Position numbers and translations under genes: made by a program | Assembly (NCBI RefSeq): GCF_000590885.1 | Contig: NZ_JFHN01000050.1 | Coordinates: 59,220 to 123,219, forward strand | Origin: Erwinia mallotivora | GTDB taxonomy: Bacteria > Pseudomonadota > Gammaproteobacteria > Enterobacterales > Enterobacteriaceae | Length of the DNA stretch: 64,000 bases | Direction: 5' to 3' | Notes under the pieces: model-generated | The model's database searches: none | Seen by the model: only the letters and a program-made list of their open reading frames with translations | Told to the model about the DNA's origin: nothing | Shown: positions 49,251-60,542 of the stretch, piece by piece | How positions within the stretch are numbered: the first letter of the stretch is position 1 | How the letters are laid out: each line of letters starts with the position of its first letter

Positions 49251-50948
49251 ATGGAACTCGAACACGAAAGTAAAAGGCCACTTTATATCCCCTATGCAGG
49301 GCCAATTTTGCTGGAATTTCCCCTGCTGAATAAAGGCAGCGCGTTCTCAGTTGAGGAGCGAAATGAATTTAACCTGCGAGGGCTGCTGCCTGAGACGGTG
49401 GAAACCATTGAAGAGCAGGCCCAGCGCGCCTGGCGTCAGTTTCAGGACTTTAAAAACGATAACGACAAGCACGTCTATCTGCGCAACATTCAGGACACCA
49501 ACGAAACGCTGTTCTACCGCCTGCTCGACAACCATCTTGAAGAGATGATGCCGATTATTTATACCCCGACGGTCGGCGCAGCCTGCGAACATTTCTCAGA
49601 GATTTATCGCCGCGCCCGTGGCGTGTTTATCTCCTACCCCAACCGCGACAATATCGAAGATATGCTGCAAAACGCCACCAAGCAGAACGTTAAGGTGATT
49701 GTGGTCACCGACGGCGAGCGTATCCTGGGCCTTGGCGATCAGGGCATCGGCGGCATGGGTATCCCTATCGGTAAGCTGTCGCTGTACACCGCCTGTGGCG
49801 GTATGAGTCCGGCCTATACCCTGCCGATTGTGTTGGACGTTGGCACCAATAATCAGCAACTGCTTAACGACCCACTCTATATGGGCTGGCGTCATCCGCG
49901 TATCACCGGCGAAGAGTACGACAAATTCGTTGACGAATTCATTCAGGCGGTAAAAAGCCGTTGGCCGAACGTGCTGTTACAGTTTGAAGATTTCGCCCAG
50001 AAAAATGCCATGCCGTTGCTGGAGCGTTATCGCGATGAGGTATGCTGCTTTAACGACGATATCCAGGGCACGGCGGCGGTGACGCTGGGCACGCTGATTG
50101 CCGCCAGCCACGCTGCCGGTAGCAAAATGAGCGAGCAGAAAGTGGTGTTCCTCGGTGCCGGTTCTGCCGGCTGTGGCATCGCTGAGCAGATTGTCGCCCA
50201 GATGAAATCGGAAGGCCTGAGTGACGACGAAGCCCGCGCCCGCGTCTTTATGGTTGACCGTTTCGGCCTGCTGACCGACAAGCTGCCTAATCTGCTCAGT
50301 TTCCAGAGCAAGCTGGTGCAGAAAAGTGACAGCCTTAGCGGCTGGGATTCCTCTTCGGATTCCCTGTCACTGCTGGACGTGGTGCGCAATGCGCGTCCGG
50401 ATATCCTGATTGGTGTTTCCGGCCAGCCGGGACTGTTCAGTGAAGAGATTATCCGGGAAATGCACAAACATTGTGCGCGCCCTATCGTGATGCCGCTGTC
50501 TAACCCAACCTCTCGCGTGGAAGCCACGCCGCAGGATATCCTGGCGTGGACCGACGGTGCCGCGCTGGTTGCCACCGGCAGCCCGTTCTCTCCGGTGATG
50601 TTAAAGGAAAAAACTTACCCGATTGCCCAGTGTAATAACTCCTATATCTTCCCCGGCATTGGCCTTGGGGTCATTGCTTCTGGTGCCACCCGCGTCACTG
50701 ACTCCATGCTGATGGCCGCCAGTCGTGCCCTGGCTGACTGCTCACCGCTGGTCAATGATGGTGAAGGCCCGGTTCTGCCCGAAGTCAAAGATATTCAGGG
50801 CGTCTCGAAGGTGATCGCCATGGCCGTCGCCAAAGCCGCTCAGGAAGCCGGTGTCGCTGTAGTGACCTCAGAAGATGTGCTTTCCCGAGCGATCTCCGCC
50901 AATTTCTGGCTGCCGCAGTATCGCCACTACCGTCGCACATCAATTTAA
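49251..50948 (+). CDS. maeA: NAD-dependent malic enzyme
   Basis: Oxidatively decarboxylates malate to pyruvate. From the ATG at 49251 it has 565 residues, the same as E. coli MaeA. Alternative starts exist upstream (ATG 49236, TTG 49212), and none has a good ribosome site. Markers: [19 protein letters not shown] with the active-site Tyr (about 104), [20 protein letters not shown] (about 152-171), [10 protein letters not shown] with metal Asp residues (about 268), and the Rossmann motif [12 protein letters not shown] (about 302). In E. coli maeA is at a distant locus; here it sits between cdd and sanA. Confidence 0.95.
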   Translation: MELEHESKRPLYIPYAGPILLEFPLLNKGSAFSVEERNEFNLRGLLPETVETIEEQAQRAWRQFQDFKNDNDKHVYLRNIQDTNETLFYRLLDNHLEEMMPIIYTPTVGAACEHFSEIYRRARGVFISYPNRDNIEDMLQNATKQNVKVIVVTDGERILGLGDQGIGGMGIPIGKLSLYTACGGMSPAYTLPIVLDVGTNNQQLLNDPLYMGWRHPRITGEEYDKFVDEFIQAVKSRWPNVLLQFEDFAQKNAMPLLERYRDEVCCFNDDIQGTAAVTLGTLIAASHAAGSKMSEQKVVFLGAGSAGCGIAEQIVAQMKSEGLSDDEARARVFMVDRFGLLTDKLPNLLSFQSKLVQKSDSLSGWDSSSDSLSLLDVVRNARPDILIGVSGQPGLFSEEIIREMHKHCARPIVMPLSNPTSRVEATPQDILAWTDGAALVATGSPFSPVMLKEKTYPIAQCNNSYIFPGIGLGVIASGATRVTDSMLMAASRALADCSPLVNDGEGPVLPEVKDIQGVSKVIAMAVAKAAQEAGVAVVTSEDVLSRAISANFWLPQYRHYRRTSI

Positions 50949-51143
50949 CGCCGATGGCCGGGGAGGCACCTTCCCGGCCAGTTTACCGTCACCCCCGGTT
51001 ATTGCTCCTGCTGCTGACGCTTTTTCAACCATCCGCATATTCCTGACGGCGGATTGTGCGAAATGCGCCCATCCGCAGCCTTCCCGCTTGCTTCACTCCG
51101 CCGGGTAAAGTAGCCTTGATCCACCTTTTTATACGAAGTTTGA

Positions 51144-51938
<795 letters not shown>

Positions 51939-51950
51939 GGCCGCGTGGCG

Positions 51951-52766
51951 TCAATCGGAATTCACATGCTGTCGGCAGTAGCGTTTGCGCCAGGCGGCGG
52001 GAGTCATACCGCGCAGTTGACGAAAAACCCGACGAAAGTAGCTCACATCGCTGAATCCACAACCTGCTGCAACCTCACTGAGACTACAGGCATCGGTCAG
52101 CAGCATTTTCTCTGCGGCGGTAATACGCTGCTGTTGTAGTGCGCCAGTCAGGGTGAGGCCAAACGTCCGACGAAATATCCGCCCAAGGTAATCCACATTG
52201 CAATGTAGCGATCGAGCCAGTTCACTGGCCCCGGTAAGACGGTGATAGTGCGTGGTAATAAGTTGTTTCGCCTGCCATGCCAGTGCCGCGCCCGGACCAT
52301 TTGCCGCGGGCGTCTCTGCACCGCTGCGAACAATTTCCTGCAATAACAGAATTAATAATAATTCCAGCGACTGGCTTTGGGGAATACGAGCCTGTTCATT
52401 TAAAAATAAACGAAACAGCGCAAGTAAATTATCTTCATCCTGAACTTTGCAATGCTGGGGAATATTCAGTTGTAATAATGGATTTTCCTGCTGTTCCGGC
52501 AGCACATCAAAATGTAACCAGTAGAATTTCAACTTATCGTTAAATACCGATACCCCCCGATGTTGCCGCCCTGGAAACAGAAGTAAGCATTCCCCCTGCT
52601 TTAACTGAAAAATACGTTCTTCTTCCTGCAACGACAGCGTGCCGCTGACCAGATAAATAAGTTCAAACGAGCTAAGGGTGCGGGTCGGATGTGTACCCAC
52701 GCCACGGGAAATAAACAGCCCGCCGTTCTGCACTTTTAGCGGATAAGTGACGGATAAAGAAAGCAT
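51951..52766 (-). CDS. AraC-family regulator of the GPH/GH127 module
   Basis: 271 residues: N-terminal cupin-like sugar-sensing domain (about 15-150; HPTRTLSSFELIYLVSGTL, then GECLLLFPGRQHRGV) and a C-terminal AraC DNA-binding domain (about 170-265; two helix-turn-helices, ELARSLHCNVDYLGRIFRRT and LSEVAAGCGFSDVSYFRRVF). It is divergent from the transporter and hydrolase genes across 295 bp, so it most likely activates them in response to an arabinose-containing sugar. The ligand is inferred. Confidence 0.85.
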   Translation of the reverse strand: MLSLSVTYPLKVQNGGLFISRGVGTHPTRTLSSFELIYLVSGTLSLQEEERIFQLKQGECLLLFPGRQHRGVSVFNDKLKFYWLHFDVLPEQQENPLLQLNIPQHCKVQDEDNLLALFRLFLNEQARIPQSQSLELLLILLLQEIVRSGAETPAANGPGAALAWQAKQLITTHYHRLTGASELARSLHCNVDYLGRIFRRTFGLTLTGALQQQRITAAEKMLLTDACSLSEVAAGCGFSDVSYFRRVFRQLRGMTPAAWRKRYCRQHVNSD

Positions 52767-52844
52767 TCAACCTCCTCTGACTGCACGGTTTTTAATGTAA
52801 TTAATAGCACATGCAGCCCCGGACATGATGACAAGGCGTCAGGG

Positions 52845-52860
52845 TTTGATCTGCTTCACA
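52845..52860. promoter_or_regulatory. Candidate CRP site in the AraC/transporter divergent region
   Basis: TTTGATCTGCTTCACA matches 9 of 10 conserved positions of TGTGA-N6-TCACA. It lies in the 295-bp region between the AraC gene and the transporter. Catabolite control of a sugar module is expected. No clear -10 was found at standard spacing. No other feature was seen in this gap. Confidence 0.5.
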
Positions 52861-53061
52861 AATAATCCGGCAGGTCGGAATTGTGCTGTTTTACTACCTG
52901 AACGCCCTCTTGTTGGCCGATGTCTGCCGTGCCAGATTAAATAAAAAGTTTACTGACCGACTACTGAAAAATGGCCTGAGAAAATCAAGCTGGCGTATTA
53001 CGGATAATGCAGCCTCGTCCACGCCTTATTACTCTTTTATGCGTTTTTGCCTGAGGAATAA

Positions 53062-54459
53062 ATGATGCAAACCGTTCAGAGCCTGACCATGAAAATAAAA
53101 GATTCGAGCGCCCGATTAACCCTCAGCGAGAAAGCAGGTTATGGTCTGGGTGACGCAGGTGGCACGGTGATTACCTGCCTGATTGCGAATTTTCTGACCT
53201 TCTTCTACACCGATATATTTGGCCTGACGCCCGCGCTGGTGGGCACATTATTTATTACGCTCAGAGTGATTGATGCCATCGCCGATCCGCTGATGGGTAT
53301 CGTAGCCGATCGCACCCATACCCGCTGGGGGCGGTTTCGTCCGTGGCAGTTGTGGATTGCTTTGCCGGTGGCCATCGCCGGTATCCTGACTTTTACCGTG
53401 CCCCCTCTGAGCACGGAGGGGAAAATCATCTGGGCCTTTGTCACCTATTTCCTGCTCTCCGTCAGCTACACCGCCATTAATGTTCCCTATTGTGCACTGA
53501 TCAATGCCATGACCCGCCAGCACCAGGAGGTGATGTCCTGCCAGGCGTGGCGTTTTGTCCTCTGCGGCATGGCGGGATTTATGGTTTCCGTGGGGTTGCC
53601 GTGGCTGGTGGCGCTGACCGGCAAAGGCAACCTTGTGGCAGGCTACCAGCACGGCGTCGCGCTGATGTGCGTCATTGCGGCAGCCCTGTTTTTATGCTGC
53701 TTTTTTAGCGTGCGTGAACGGGTTACCCTTCCCAGCCCCGGCAAATTCAGCATTCGCGACCATCTGCGCGCTATGGCCCGCAATGACCAGCTATTGCTGA
53801 TGCTGCTGATGTCCTTTCTGCTGATCAACGTCTTCAATCTGCGCGGCGGTGGCTATATGTACTTCATCACCTACGTGCTGAAAGGCAGTGCAGCTTATGC
53901 CTCGATGTTCTTTGCCATGCTGACGCTGGCGGCGATTCTCGGTGCGGTTATCGTCAACCAGCTGAATAAGTGGTTTGACACCGTGCGGCTCTATATGGCG
54001 ACCAATCTGCTGCTGGCCGCCTTCTCTACAGGTCTGTGGTTTGCCCCGACCGGCGCAGCTTATCAGTCGCTGTGGCTGGGACTGATTTTCGTTCACTGTG
54101 TGATGCTGGGTTTTACCCTGCCGCTGCATTTCTCCCTGATGGCCTTTGCTGACGACTATGGCCACTGGAAGAACGGCATTCGTTCTTCCGGAATGAACTT
54201 TGCCTTCAATCTGTTTTTTATCAAGCTGGCCTGGGCTTCCAGCGCGGGCATTATCAGCCTGGTGTTTGTGCTGGTGGGCTATCAGGCAGGAGAACAGCAT
54301 CAGACCAGCGCATCCCTTAACGGCATCACGCTTTTTGAAACGCTGCTGCCTGCGGCACTGCATCTGCTGCTGGCGGCCTGCCTCTGTTTTTGCAAACTGA
54401 GAAAAAACCTGCTGGTGCGGATTTCCCGCGATCTCGCCAGCCAGTCCGCATTTAAGTAA
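53062..54459 (+). CDS. GPH-family glycoside/cation symporter
   Basis: Twelve-segment symporter of the glycoside-pentoside-hexuronide family (MelB, XylP, YicJ relatives), 465 residues. Marks: [18 protein letters not shown] at the start, then [23 protein letters not shown] (about 72-94), the family signature with charged residues between TM2 and TM3. The [14 protein letters not shown] motif (here [15 protein letters not shown]) is near 135. Two adjacent ATGs (53062, 53065) fit the GAGGA site equally. It lies 9 bp before the GH127 gene and should import its oligosaccharide substrate. Confidence 0.88.
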   Translation: MMQTVQSLTMKIKDSSARLTLSEKAGYGLGDAGGTVITCLIANFLTFFYTDIFGLTPALVGTLFITLRVIDAIADPLMGIVADRTHTRWGRFRPWQLWIALPVAIAGILTFTVPPLSTEGKIIWAFVTYFLLSVSYTAINVPYCALINAMTRQHQEVMSCQAWRFVLCGMAGFMVSVGLPWLVALTGKGNLVAGYQHGVALMCVIAAALFLCCFFSVRERVTLPSPGKFSIRDHLRAMARNDQLLLMLLMSFLLINVFNLRGGGYMYFITYVLKGSAAYASMFFAMLTLAAILGAVIVNQLNKWFDTVRLYMATNLLLAAFSTGLWFAPTGAAYQSLWLGLIFVHCVMLGFTLPLHFSLMAFADDYGHWKNGIRSSGMNFAFNLFFIKLAWASSAGIISLVFVLVGYQAGEQHQTSASLNGITLFETLLPAALHLLLAACLCFCKLRKNLLVRISRDLASQSAFK

Positions 54460-54468
54460 GGAGAAGTG

Positions 54469-56445
54469 ATGAGCGATTCCCCGATGGCTAAACCTGAGAT
54501 CCCGCTTCGGCAGGTCACCCTGACCGATTCTTTCTGGCTGGACTATCAGCAGTTGATTAAAGAGGTGGTGATACCTTATCAGTGGCAGGCGCTGAATGAC
54601 GAGGTGGCCGACGCCGAGCCCAGCCATGCCATTGCCAACTTTCGTATTGCGGCAGGCAGAGAGGAGGGTGAATTTCACGGCATGGTTTTTCAGGACAGCG
54701 ATGTCACCAAGTGGCTGGAGGCGGTGGCTTATCTGCTGACGAAAACGCCGGACGGTCAGCTGGAAAAAACCGCTGATGAGGTGATTGAACTGATCGGCGC
54801 GGTGCAACAGCCTGACGGCTATCTCAACACCTGGTTCACCATTAAAGAACCCGAGGCGCGCTGGAGCAACCTGGCGGAGTGCCATGAACTTTACTGCGCC
54901 GGACATCTGATCGAGGCCGCAGTGGCTTATCATCAGGCCACCGGCAAGACACGACTGCTGGAGATCGCCTGCAAACTGGCCGATCATATCGCCACGGTAT
55001 TCGGGCCGGGGGACGATCAGCTGGCGGGTTATCCGGGCCATCCTGAAATTGAGTTGGCGCTGATGCGGTTGTACGAAGCAACCGGGCAACGGCGCTATCT
55101 GGACCTGGTCAGCTTCTTTGTGACAGAGCGCGGTACGCAGCCACACTACTACGACATCGAATACCTCAGGCGCGGTGAAACTTCTCACTGGCATACTTAT
55201 GGCCCGGCATGGATGGTGAAGGATAAAGCCTACAGTCAGGCACATCTGCCGGTCGCCTTACAGAAAACGGCCATCGGCCATGCGGTGCGATTCGTTTATC
55301 TCTATGCCGGCGTGGCCCACCTTGCACGACTCAGTCAGGACCGGCAACAGCGCGAGATTTGCCAGCGGCTGTGGGAAAATATGACCAACCGGCAGATGTA
55401 TATCACCGGCGCGATTGGTTCACAGAGTAGTGGTGAAGCCTTCAGCAGTGATTACGATCTGCCTAACGATACCGCCTATAACGAAACCTGTGCCTCGATC
55501 GGCCTGATCATGTTTGCCAACCGGATGCTGCAAATGGAGGCTGACAGCCGCTACGCCGATGTGATGGAGCGTGCGCTGTATAACACGGTGCTGGCTGGTA
55601 TGGCGCTGGACGGCAGGCACTTCTTCTACGTCAATCCCCTGGAGGTGCACCCTGCCAGCGTTCCGTTCAACCATATCTATGACCACGTCAAACCCGTGCG
55701 TCAGCGCTGGTTTGGTTGTGCCTGCTGCCCGCCGAATATTGAGCGGCTGCTGGCCTCGCTGGGGTCTTACATTTATACCCGACGCCCTGAGGGTGTGGAT
55801 GTGAATCTGTACATCGGCAGCGAACTGGAAACAGAGATTGGCGGTCAGCCCCTGCGTCTGAAACAGGGCGGCGACTATCCCTGGCAGGGGCGTATCTGGC
55901 TGGAGGTGGATTGTGACAAATCGCTTGATGCCACCCTCGGCCTGCGCCTGCCTGACTGGTGCAGCTCGCCGGAGGCGACGCTTAACGGAGAGCCTCTGGC
56001 GGTGGCTGAGCTGCGGAAACAGGGCTATCTGCGGCTGAACCGGAAGTGGCAAAGCGGCGATCGCCTTGAGCTGACGCTGCCGATGCCGGTCATCCGGGTA
56101 AGGGGCAATCCGTTGCTGCGCCACGTGGCCGGAAAAGTCGCTATCCAGCGCGGTCCACTGGTCTGGTGCCTTGAACAGGCGGATAACGGCGCGGAGCTGC
56201 ACAATCTGCTGCTGCCCACCGGGGCCACCTTCCATACCCGACCCGGCAGCGGTGTGCTGAGCGGCAAAATCCTGTTGCAGACCACCGGACTACGGCGTCA
56301 TGCGGTGGACGCAGCGCACCAGCCGCTATACAGCTTTGATGCCGCACCGGCAGCCTTCACCTCTCAGCCGTTGACCTTTGTGCCCTATTTCAGCTGGGCT
56401 AACCGTGGCGAGGGCGAGATGCGGGTGTGGGTGGATGAGGGCTGA
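54469..56445 (+). CDS. GH127 beta-L-arabinofuranosidase
   Basis: Cytoplasmic glycoside hydrolase predicted to release L-arabinose from beta-L-arabinofuranosides, as in plant extensins and arabinogalactan proteins. 658 residues with an (alpha/alpha)6 barrel then beta-sandwich plan. The zinc/catalytic set is visible: Glu339 and Cys341 in YNETCASIG, and Cys419-Cys420 in FGCACCPPN. These fall within one or two positions of Glu338, Cys340, Cys417 (nucleophile) and Cys418 of Bifidobacterium HypBA1. The start ATG has AGGAG 5 bp upstream. No signal peptide, so the substrate must be imported, presumably by the GPH symporter. Confidence 0.88.
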   Translation: MSDSPMAKPEIPLRQVTLTDSFWLDYQQLIKEVVIPYQWQALNDEVADAEPSHAIANFRIAAGREEGEFHGMVFQDSDVTKWLEAVAYLLTKTPDGQLEKTADEVIELIGAVQQPDGYLNTWFTIKEPEARWSNLAECHELYCAGHLIEAAVAYHQATGKTRLLEIACKLADHIATVFGPGDDQLAGYPGHPEIELALMRLYEATGQRRYLDLVSFFVTERGTQPHYYDIEYLRRGETSHWHTYGPAWMVKDKAYSQAHLPVALQKTAIGHAVRFVYLYAGVAHLARLSQDRQQREICQRLWENMTNRQMYITGAIGSQSSGEAFSSDYDLPNDTAYNETCASIGLIMFANRMLQMEADSRYADVMERALYNTVLAGMALDGRHFFYVNPLEVHPASVPFNHIYDHVKPVRQRWFGCACCPPNIERLLASLGSYIYTRRPEGVDVNLYIGSELETEIGGQPLRLKQGGDYPWQGRIWLEVDCDKSLDATLGLRLPDWCSSPEATLNGEPLAVAELRKQGYLRLNRKWQSGDRLELTLPMPVIRVRGNPLLRHVAGKVAIQRGPLVWCLEQADNGAELHNLLLPTGATFHTRPGSGVLSGKILLQTTGLRRHAVDAAHQPLYSFDAAPAAFTSQPLTFVPYFSWANRGEGEMRVWVDEG

Positions 56446-56515
56446 GTCAGCAATCATTAATCCGGAAAAACCAAAACAGGCGGGAATAAGCTGCGGTCTG
56501 GCACAGGCCGGGCGG

Positions 56516-56548
56516 AATAAAAAAAACCAGACGGCAGCTGCCGTCTGG
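56516..56548 (-). terminator. Intrinsic terminator of the mgl operon
   Basis: Perfect 22-bp palindrome at 56527-56548 (arm CCAGACGGCAG), followed on the minus strand by eight T. It lies 22 bp after the mglC stop. A textbook Rho-independent terminator for the mglBAC transcript. Confidence 0.9.
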
Positions 56549-56570
56549 CCCCGATGTTGACAACAAAAGA

Positions 56571-57581
56571 CTACTTTTTGCGGGCGTATTTGAGTGAATC
56601 CAGCGCTACAGCGAAAATGATAATGCCGCCTTTAATAATATACTGCCAGTAGGGATTCACTCCGATATAGGTCAGACCGTAGTTAATAACGGTAAAAATC
56701 AGTACGCCGGTCACTACCCCTGCAACCGTACCCACGCCGCCGGCAAAGGAAACGCCGCCCACCACGCAGGCCGCAATGGCGTCCAGTTCGTACATAAAGC
56801 CAAGGTTATTGGTGGCGGAACCGATACGACCGGCCTCCAGCATCCCACCAAAGGCGTAAAACACGCCGGATAAGGCATAAATCAGAATCAGGTTAAAATT
56901 AACGTTCACCCCGGATACTTTTGCCGCTTCCGGATTACCGCCGATGGCAAAAATGTTTTTACCAAAACGGGTTTTATTCCACAGGATCCAGACAAAGAAG
57001 ATAGCAATCGCCGCATAGAAGGTGATGTAAGAGAGTTTAAACTCACCAATCCGGATAAAGCCCTGGGCGAAAGTAGAGAACTTCTCATCAAACCCGGCGA
57101 TAGGCGAGGCACCGACATAATCGTAATAAAGCGAGTTGATACCATAGACAATAATCATCGTGCCTAAGGTGGTAATAAACGGCGTCACTTTCAGATAAGC
57201 AATAATCAGACCATTAACCAGACCAATTACCCCACCGATCACGCACACGGTCAGAATAACCAGCGGAATCGGTACGGTATCCAGATGCGGGAACACCTTG
57301 TTGGCATTATCCATCGCCTGAAGCAGGGTTGCGGCTACCACGGCGGCCAGCCCCACCTGACGACCCGCTGACAGGTCGGTGCCCTGGGTGACAATTAATC
57401 CCGCCACGCCAAGCGCAATAATAATACGGACGGAAGACTGAGTAAGAATGTTACTCAGGTTCATTAAGCTTAAGAAAGTCGGGTCCTGGAAAATAATAAT
57501 TGCCAGCAGCACCAGCAACACAACGTATATGCCACCCTCTTTTAACCAGGTGAGCGCATTTTTTTTATTTACAGCATTCAT
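56571..57581 (-). CDS. mglC: Galactose/methyl-galactoside ABC permease MglC
   Basis: Inner-membrane permease of the high-affinity galactose importer. From the ATG at 57581 it has 336 residues, equal to E. coli MglC, and aligns throughout (for example LKEGGIYVVLLVLLAIIIFQ). About ten hydrophobic segments. The family signature around GNPEAAKVSGVNVNF contacts MglA. A longer open frame upstream has no support. Last gene of mglBAC, 19 bp after mglA. Confidence 0.97.
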   Translation of the reverse strand: MNAVNKKNALTWLKEGGIYVVLLVLLAIIIFQDPTFLSLMNLSNILTQSSVRIIIALGVAGLIVTQGTDLSAGRQVGLAAVVAATLLQAMDNANKVFPHLDTVPIPLVILTVCVIGGVIGLVNGLIIAYLKVTPFITTLGTMIIVYGINSLYYDYVGASPIAGFDEKFSTFAQGFIRIGEFKLSYITFYAAIAIFFVWILWNKTRFGKNIFAIGGNPEAAKVSGVNVNFNLILIYALSGVFYAFGGMLEAGRIGSATNNLGFMYELDAIAACVVGGVSFAGGVGTVAGVVTGVLIFTVINYGLTYIGVNPYWQYIIKGGIIIFAVALDSLKYARKK

Positions 57582-57600
57582 GGTAACAGCCCTTACCTTA

Positions 57601-59121
57601 TTAAAGGTGCTTCGATGCCAAACGGAGAATTTCGTTTTGCGTAGTGGTTTTGGTTTCAACAATGCCTGCAACCATGCCGTTACTCATTACCAGGATCCTG
57701 TCGGTAATCCCTAATAGCTCTGGCATTTCAGAAGAGATAATAATAATCCCCTTCTCTTTCTTCGCCAGCTCGGCTATCAGTTGATAAATTTCAAATTTCG
57801 CCCCCACGTCAATACCACGGGTCGGTTCATCCAGCATCAGAATTTCCGGCTGGGTTAACAGCCAGCGGCCAATAATAACCTTCTGCTGGTTACCGCCGGA
57901 TAATGAGCCGATGGAGGTGGCATGGCCCGGTGTTTTTACCCGCATCGAGTCAATAACCCACTGGGTATCACTTTTCATCCGGCTGTTATCCAGCAGACCC
58001 ACGCTGTTTTTATATTTACGAATATTCGAAATCAACGAGTTAAAACCAATATCGAGAAACGCGTAGATGCCGGTAGCGCGCCGTTCTTCGGTCACCAGCG
58101 CAAAGCCGTGATTAATTGCTTCATTGGCGCTGTGGTTATTAATTTTTTTACCGTGCAGTTTAATCGTGCCGCCGGATTTCTCGCGGATGCCAAATAAGGT
58201 TTCCACAATATCAGTACGCTTCGCGCCCACCAGTCCGGCGACGCCAAGGATCTCGCCTTTACGCAGATCAAAAGAAATATCGCGTATTGACGGCTGACGC
58301 AGCGAGGTCAGGTTACGGACTTCAAGGATGGTTTCACCCGGCACATTGTGTTTATCCGGGAAGCGCTGGCTGAGCGAACGCCCGACCATCATGGCAATAA
58401 TTTTATCCATATCCAGCCCTTCGAGCGGCTGGGTGGCAATCCACTGACCATCGCGCAGGATGGTAATTTCATCGCACAGCTGGAAAATCTCTTCCATTTT
58501 GTGCGAGATATAAACAATGCCGCAGCCGCGATCTTTCAGCTTGCGGATAATGGTAAACAGATGATTGACTTCTTTTTCCGTCAGTGACGAGGTCGGCTCA
58601 TCCATAATGACAATTTTGGCGTCATAGGAGAACGCTTTGGCTATTTCAATCATCTGCATCTGCGAAACAGAAAGTGAAATAACTTTGTCACGCGGGTCGA
58701 TATCAATATCCAGCTCGTCAAAAATGGCTTTGGTGTCGCGATACATTTTATCCTGATCGACAAAAAAGCCTTTGCGCGGATAACGTCCCAGCCACATGTT
58801 ATCCATCACCGTGCGTTGCAGCACCAGGTTTAATTCCTGATGGACCATCGACACACCATTTTCCAGCGCTTCTTTTGAACTTTTAAAATCGATCTCTTTA
58901 CCCTGGAAAACAATGCTGCCGGTATCTTTGCTGTAAATACCAAACAGGCATTTTAATAACGTGGATTTACCCGCGCCATTCTCACCCATCAGGGCGTGAA
59001 CCGAATGAGGACGGATTTTTAAATTCACGTTGTCTAACGCTTTCACACCAGGAAATGATTTACTGACGTTGGTCATTTCCAGCAAATATTCGCGCTGATT
59101 GGGTTGTTTATCACTGCCCAT
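57601..59121 (-). CDS. mglA: Galactose/methyl-galactoside ABC ATPase MglA
   Basis: Tandem ATPase that powers the Mgl importer. 506 residues, as in E. coli. The first cassette has Walker A GENGAGKS (about 44-51), signature LSVSQMQ and Walker [10 protein letters not shown]. The second has a degenerate Walker A (GLVGAKRT), signature LSGGNQQK and [10 protein letters not shown]. The degenerate second site is normal for this family. Separated from mglB by 90 bp with two hairpins. Confidence 0.98.
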   Translation of the reverse strand: MGSDKQPNQREYLLEMTNVSKSFPGVKALDNVNLKIRPHSVHALMGENGAGKSTLLKCLFGIYSKDTGSIVFQGKEIDFKSSKEALENGVSMVHQELNLVLQRTVMDNMWLGRYPRKGFFVDQDKMYRDTKAIFDELDIDIDPRDKVISLSVSQMQMIEIAKAFSYDAKIVIMDEPTSSLTEKEVNHLFTIIRKLKDRGCGIVYISHKMEEIFQLCDEITILRDGQWIATQPLEGLDMDKIIAMMVGRSLSQRFPDKHNVPGETILEVRNLTSLRQPSIRDISFDLRKGEILGVAGLVGAKRTDIVETLFGIREKSGGTIKLHGKKINNHSANEAINHGFALVTEERRATGIYAFLDIGFNSLISNIRKYKNSVGLLDNSRMKSDTQWVIDSMRVKTPGHATSIGSLSGGNQQKVIIGRWLLTQPEILMLDEPTRGIDVGAKFEIYQLIAELAKKEKGIIIISSEMPELLGITDRILVMSNGMVAGIVETKTTTQNEILRLASKHL

Positions 59122-59150
59122 AATTCTACCTGGCTTAACGTTTTATGAAA

Positions 59151-59197
59151 CCGGCAGCGGATTAGCCTGCCGGAAAAGGGCGCAACAGACTGCGCCC
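59151..59197 (-). terminator. Two tandem hairpins between mglB and mglA
   Basis: On the minus strand the first hairpin is GGGCGCA / TGCGCCC (arms 59091-independent: 59191-59197 and 59178-59184, 6-nt loop), followed by TTTT. The second is CCGGCAG / CTGCCGG (59167-59173 and 59151-59157, 9-nt loop). They would partly stop transcription or protect the mglB 3' end, so that binding protein is made in excess over the ABC subunits. Such an expression step is known for binding-protein operons; the role here is inferred. Confidence 0.6.
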
Positions 59198-59211
59198 ATA
59201 CCAGTGACAGC

Positions 59212-60204
59212 TTATTTCGCGATCTGCGCCAGGTTATCTTTATCCACCGGCACATAGGCGACACGCACGACTTTGCCTTCCAGTTTGTAACTGGTGCCAT
59301 CGGTAGCCGGTTTGCCAGCGGCCAGGTTTTTCGCCATGTCTAAAGTGGCTTTGGCCTGATTTTCCGCATCGTTCAGCACCGTTCCGGCCATAGCGCCCGA
59401 TTTCACCAGCGCCAGCGCTTCAGGCAGGGCATCAACACCAAATACCGGGACAGAGGATTTGTTATGCGCCTTCAGTGCTTCTACTGCACCCATTGCCATC
59501 GCATCGTTGTTGGCAATAACCACTTCAATTTTGTTGCCGTTCGGGCCGGACAGCCACGCATCCATTTTGTCTTTAGCCTGGGCGGTATCCCACATGGCAG
59601 TATCCAGATGCAGCTGCTGGGTTTTCACGCCGTCTTTGTTCAGCGTATCGATCACGTATTTGGTACGCGCTTCCGCATCCGGGTGGCCTGGCTCCCCTTT
59701 CAGCAGCACAAACTGAATGACGCCATCTTTATTCAGATCCCAGCCCGGATTGGCTTTCCAGTGTTTCTCAATCAGTTCGCCCTGTTTCACGCCGGACTCT
59801 TTTGAATCCGTGCCGACATAATAAGCTTTGTCATAACTGGCCAGCGCTTTGGCGGTTGGCTCTTTGTTAAAGAAAACCACCGGAATATCATTGGCTTTCG
59901 CTTTGCTGATCACCACGGCGGCAGCGGCCGGGTCAACCAGGTTGATCGCCAGCGCCTTCACGCCTTTTGCCACCATCACATCGACCTGATCGTTCTGCGT
60001 GGACTGGCTGTTCTGAGAGTCATTCATCAGCAGCTGGATGTCCGGGCTGTTTTTTGCTTCTTTCTCAATGTCTTTGCGTACGACGGACATAAAGTTGTCA
60101 TCGTATTTATAAATGGTCACACCAATACGGGTATCTGCGGCCTGAACGGTGGCAGCGCACATCATGCAGGCAGCCAGGGCAGTGAGCGTGAAAGCCTTCT
60201 TCAT
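59212..60204 (-). CDS. mglB: Galactose/glucose periplasmic binding protein MglB
   Basis: High-affinity receptor for D-galactose and D-glucose. It feeds MglAC and also signals to the Trg chemoreceptor in relatives. 330 residues with a signal peptide ([21 protein letters not shown], cleavage after about residue 22). The mature protein begins [16 protein letters not shown]. The ribose-binding-protein fold markers include [20 protein letters not shown] and [15 protein letters not shown]. First structural gene of the operon; a CRP site and GalS operator lie about 270-300 bp upstream. Confidence 0.98.
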   Translation of the reverse strand: MKKAFTLTALAACMMCAATVQAADTRIGVTIYKYDDNFMSVVRKDIEKEAKNSPDIQLLMNDSQNSQSTQNDQVDVMVAKGVKALAINLVDPAAAAVVISKAKANDIPVVFFNKEPTAKALASYDKAYYVGTDSKESGVKQGELIEKHWKANPGWDLNKDGVIQFVLLKGEPGHPDAEARTKYVIDTLNKDGVKTQQLHLDTAMWDTAQAKDKMDAWLSGPNGNKIEVVIANNDAMAMGAVEALKAHNKSSVPVFGVDALPEALALVKSGAMAGTVLNDAENQAKATLDMAKNLAAGKPATDGTSYKLEGKVVRVAYVPVDKDNLAQIAK

Positions 60205-60445
60205 GTTATCTCCGGTTTTTTGTAGGGTCGTTCTCTGCGTATTACCTTACCAGGTAAGGCGCTGAAATCCGGCGAGGCGTTAAGGTTAATAAAACGTTAC
60301 GCAAAGCCGACTATTTGCAGACTTCCCTGTGCTTTACCACTGTCCCGAACGCTGTGTAATGATCTGTTTCACGGTGGCTGTAAATGCCAGCCCGGGCGGG
60401 AATGAAGCGCGTTACATAATGTTTCACTTCCGCTAACTGGTTGCC

Positions 60446-60488
60446 ATCATAAGGAAGCTGATGTTAATTAACTGTGAATTTACTCACA
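60446..60488 (-). promoter_or_regulatory. mgl promoter with CRP site
   Basis: CRP site TGTGAATTTACTCACA at 60473-60488 matches all ten conserved positions. On the minus strand a -10 TATGAT (60446-60451) lies so that the expected start, near 60439, is about 41.5 bp from the site centre: a class II CRP promoter. The mRNA leader to mglB is then about 235 nt. The rest of the 338-bp galS-mglB gap shows no gene. Confidence 0.8.
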
Positions 60489-60491
60489 AAT

Positions 60492-60505
60492 TGAAAACGG
60501 TTACA
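60492..60505. promoter_or_regulatory. GalS/GalR operator of mgl
   Basis: TGAAAACGGTTACA fits the GalR/GalS core pattern TGNAANCGNTTNCA at every fixed position. It is 3 bp beyond the mgl CRP site, the order seen at E. coli mgl and gal promoters, where repressor and CRP bind side by side. Confidence 0.82.
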
Positions 60506-60542
60506 TAGCAGAATAGTTCAGGTTAGTGACCCGCCCCACACT

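Noticed and set aside
52883..53065. 60-residue frame ending at the GPH transporter start
   Set aside because: It lies in the AraC/transporter promoter region, has no good ribosome site and looks like no known protein.
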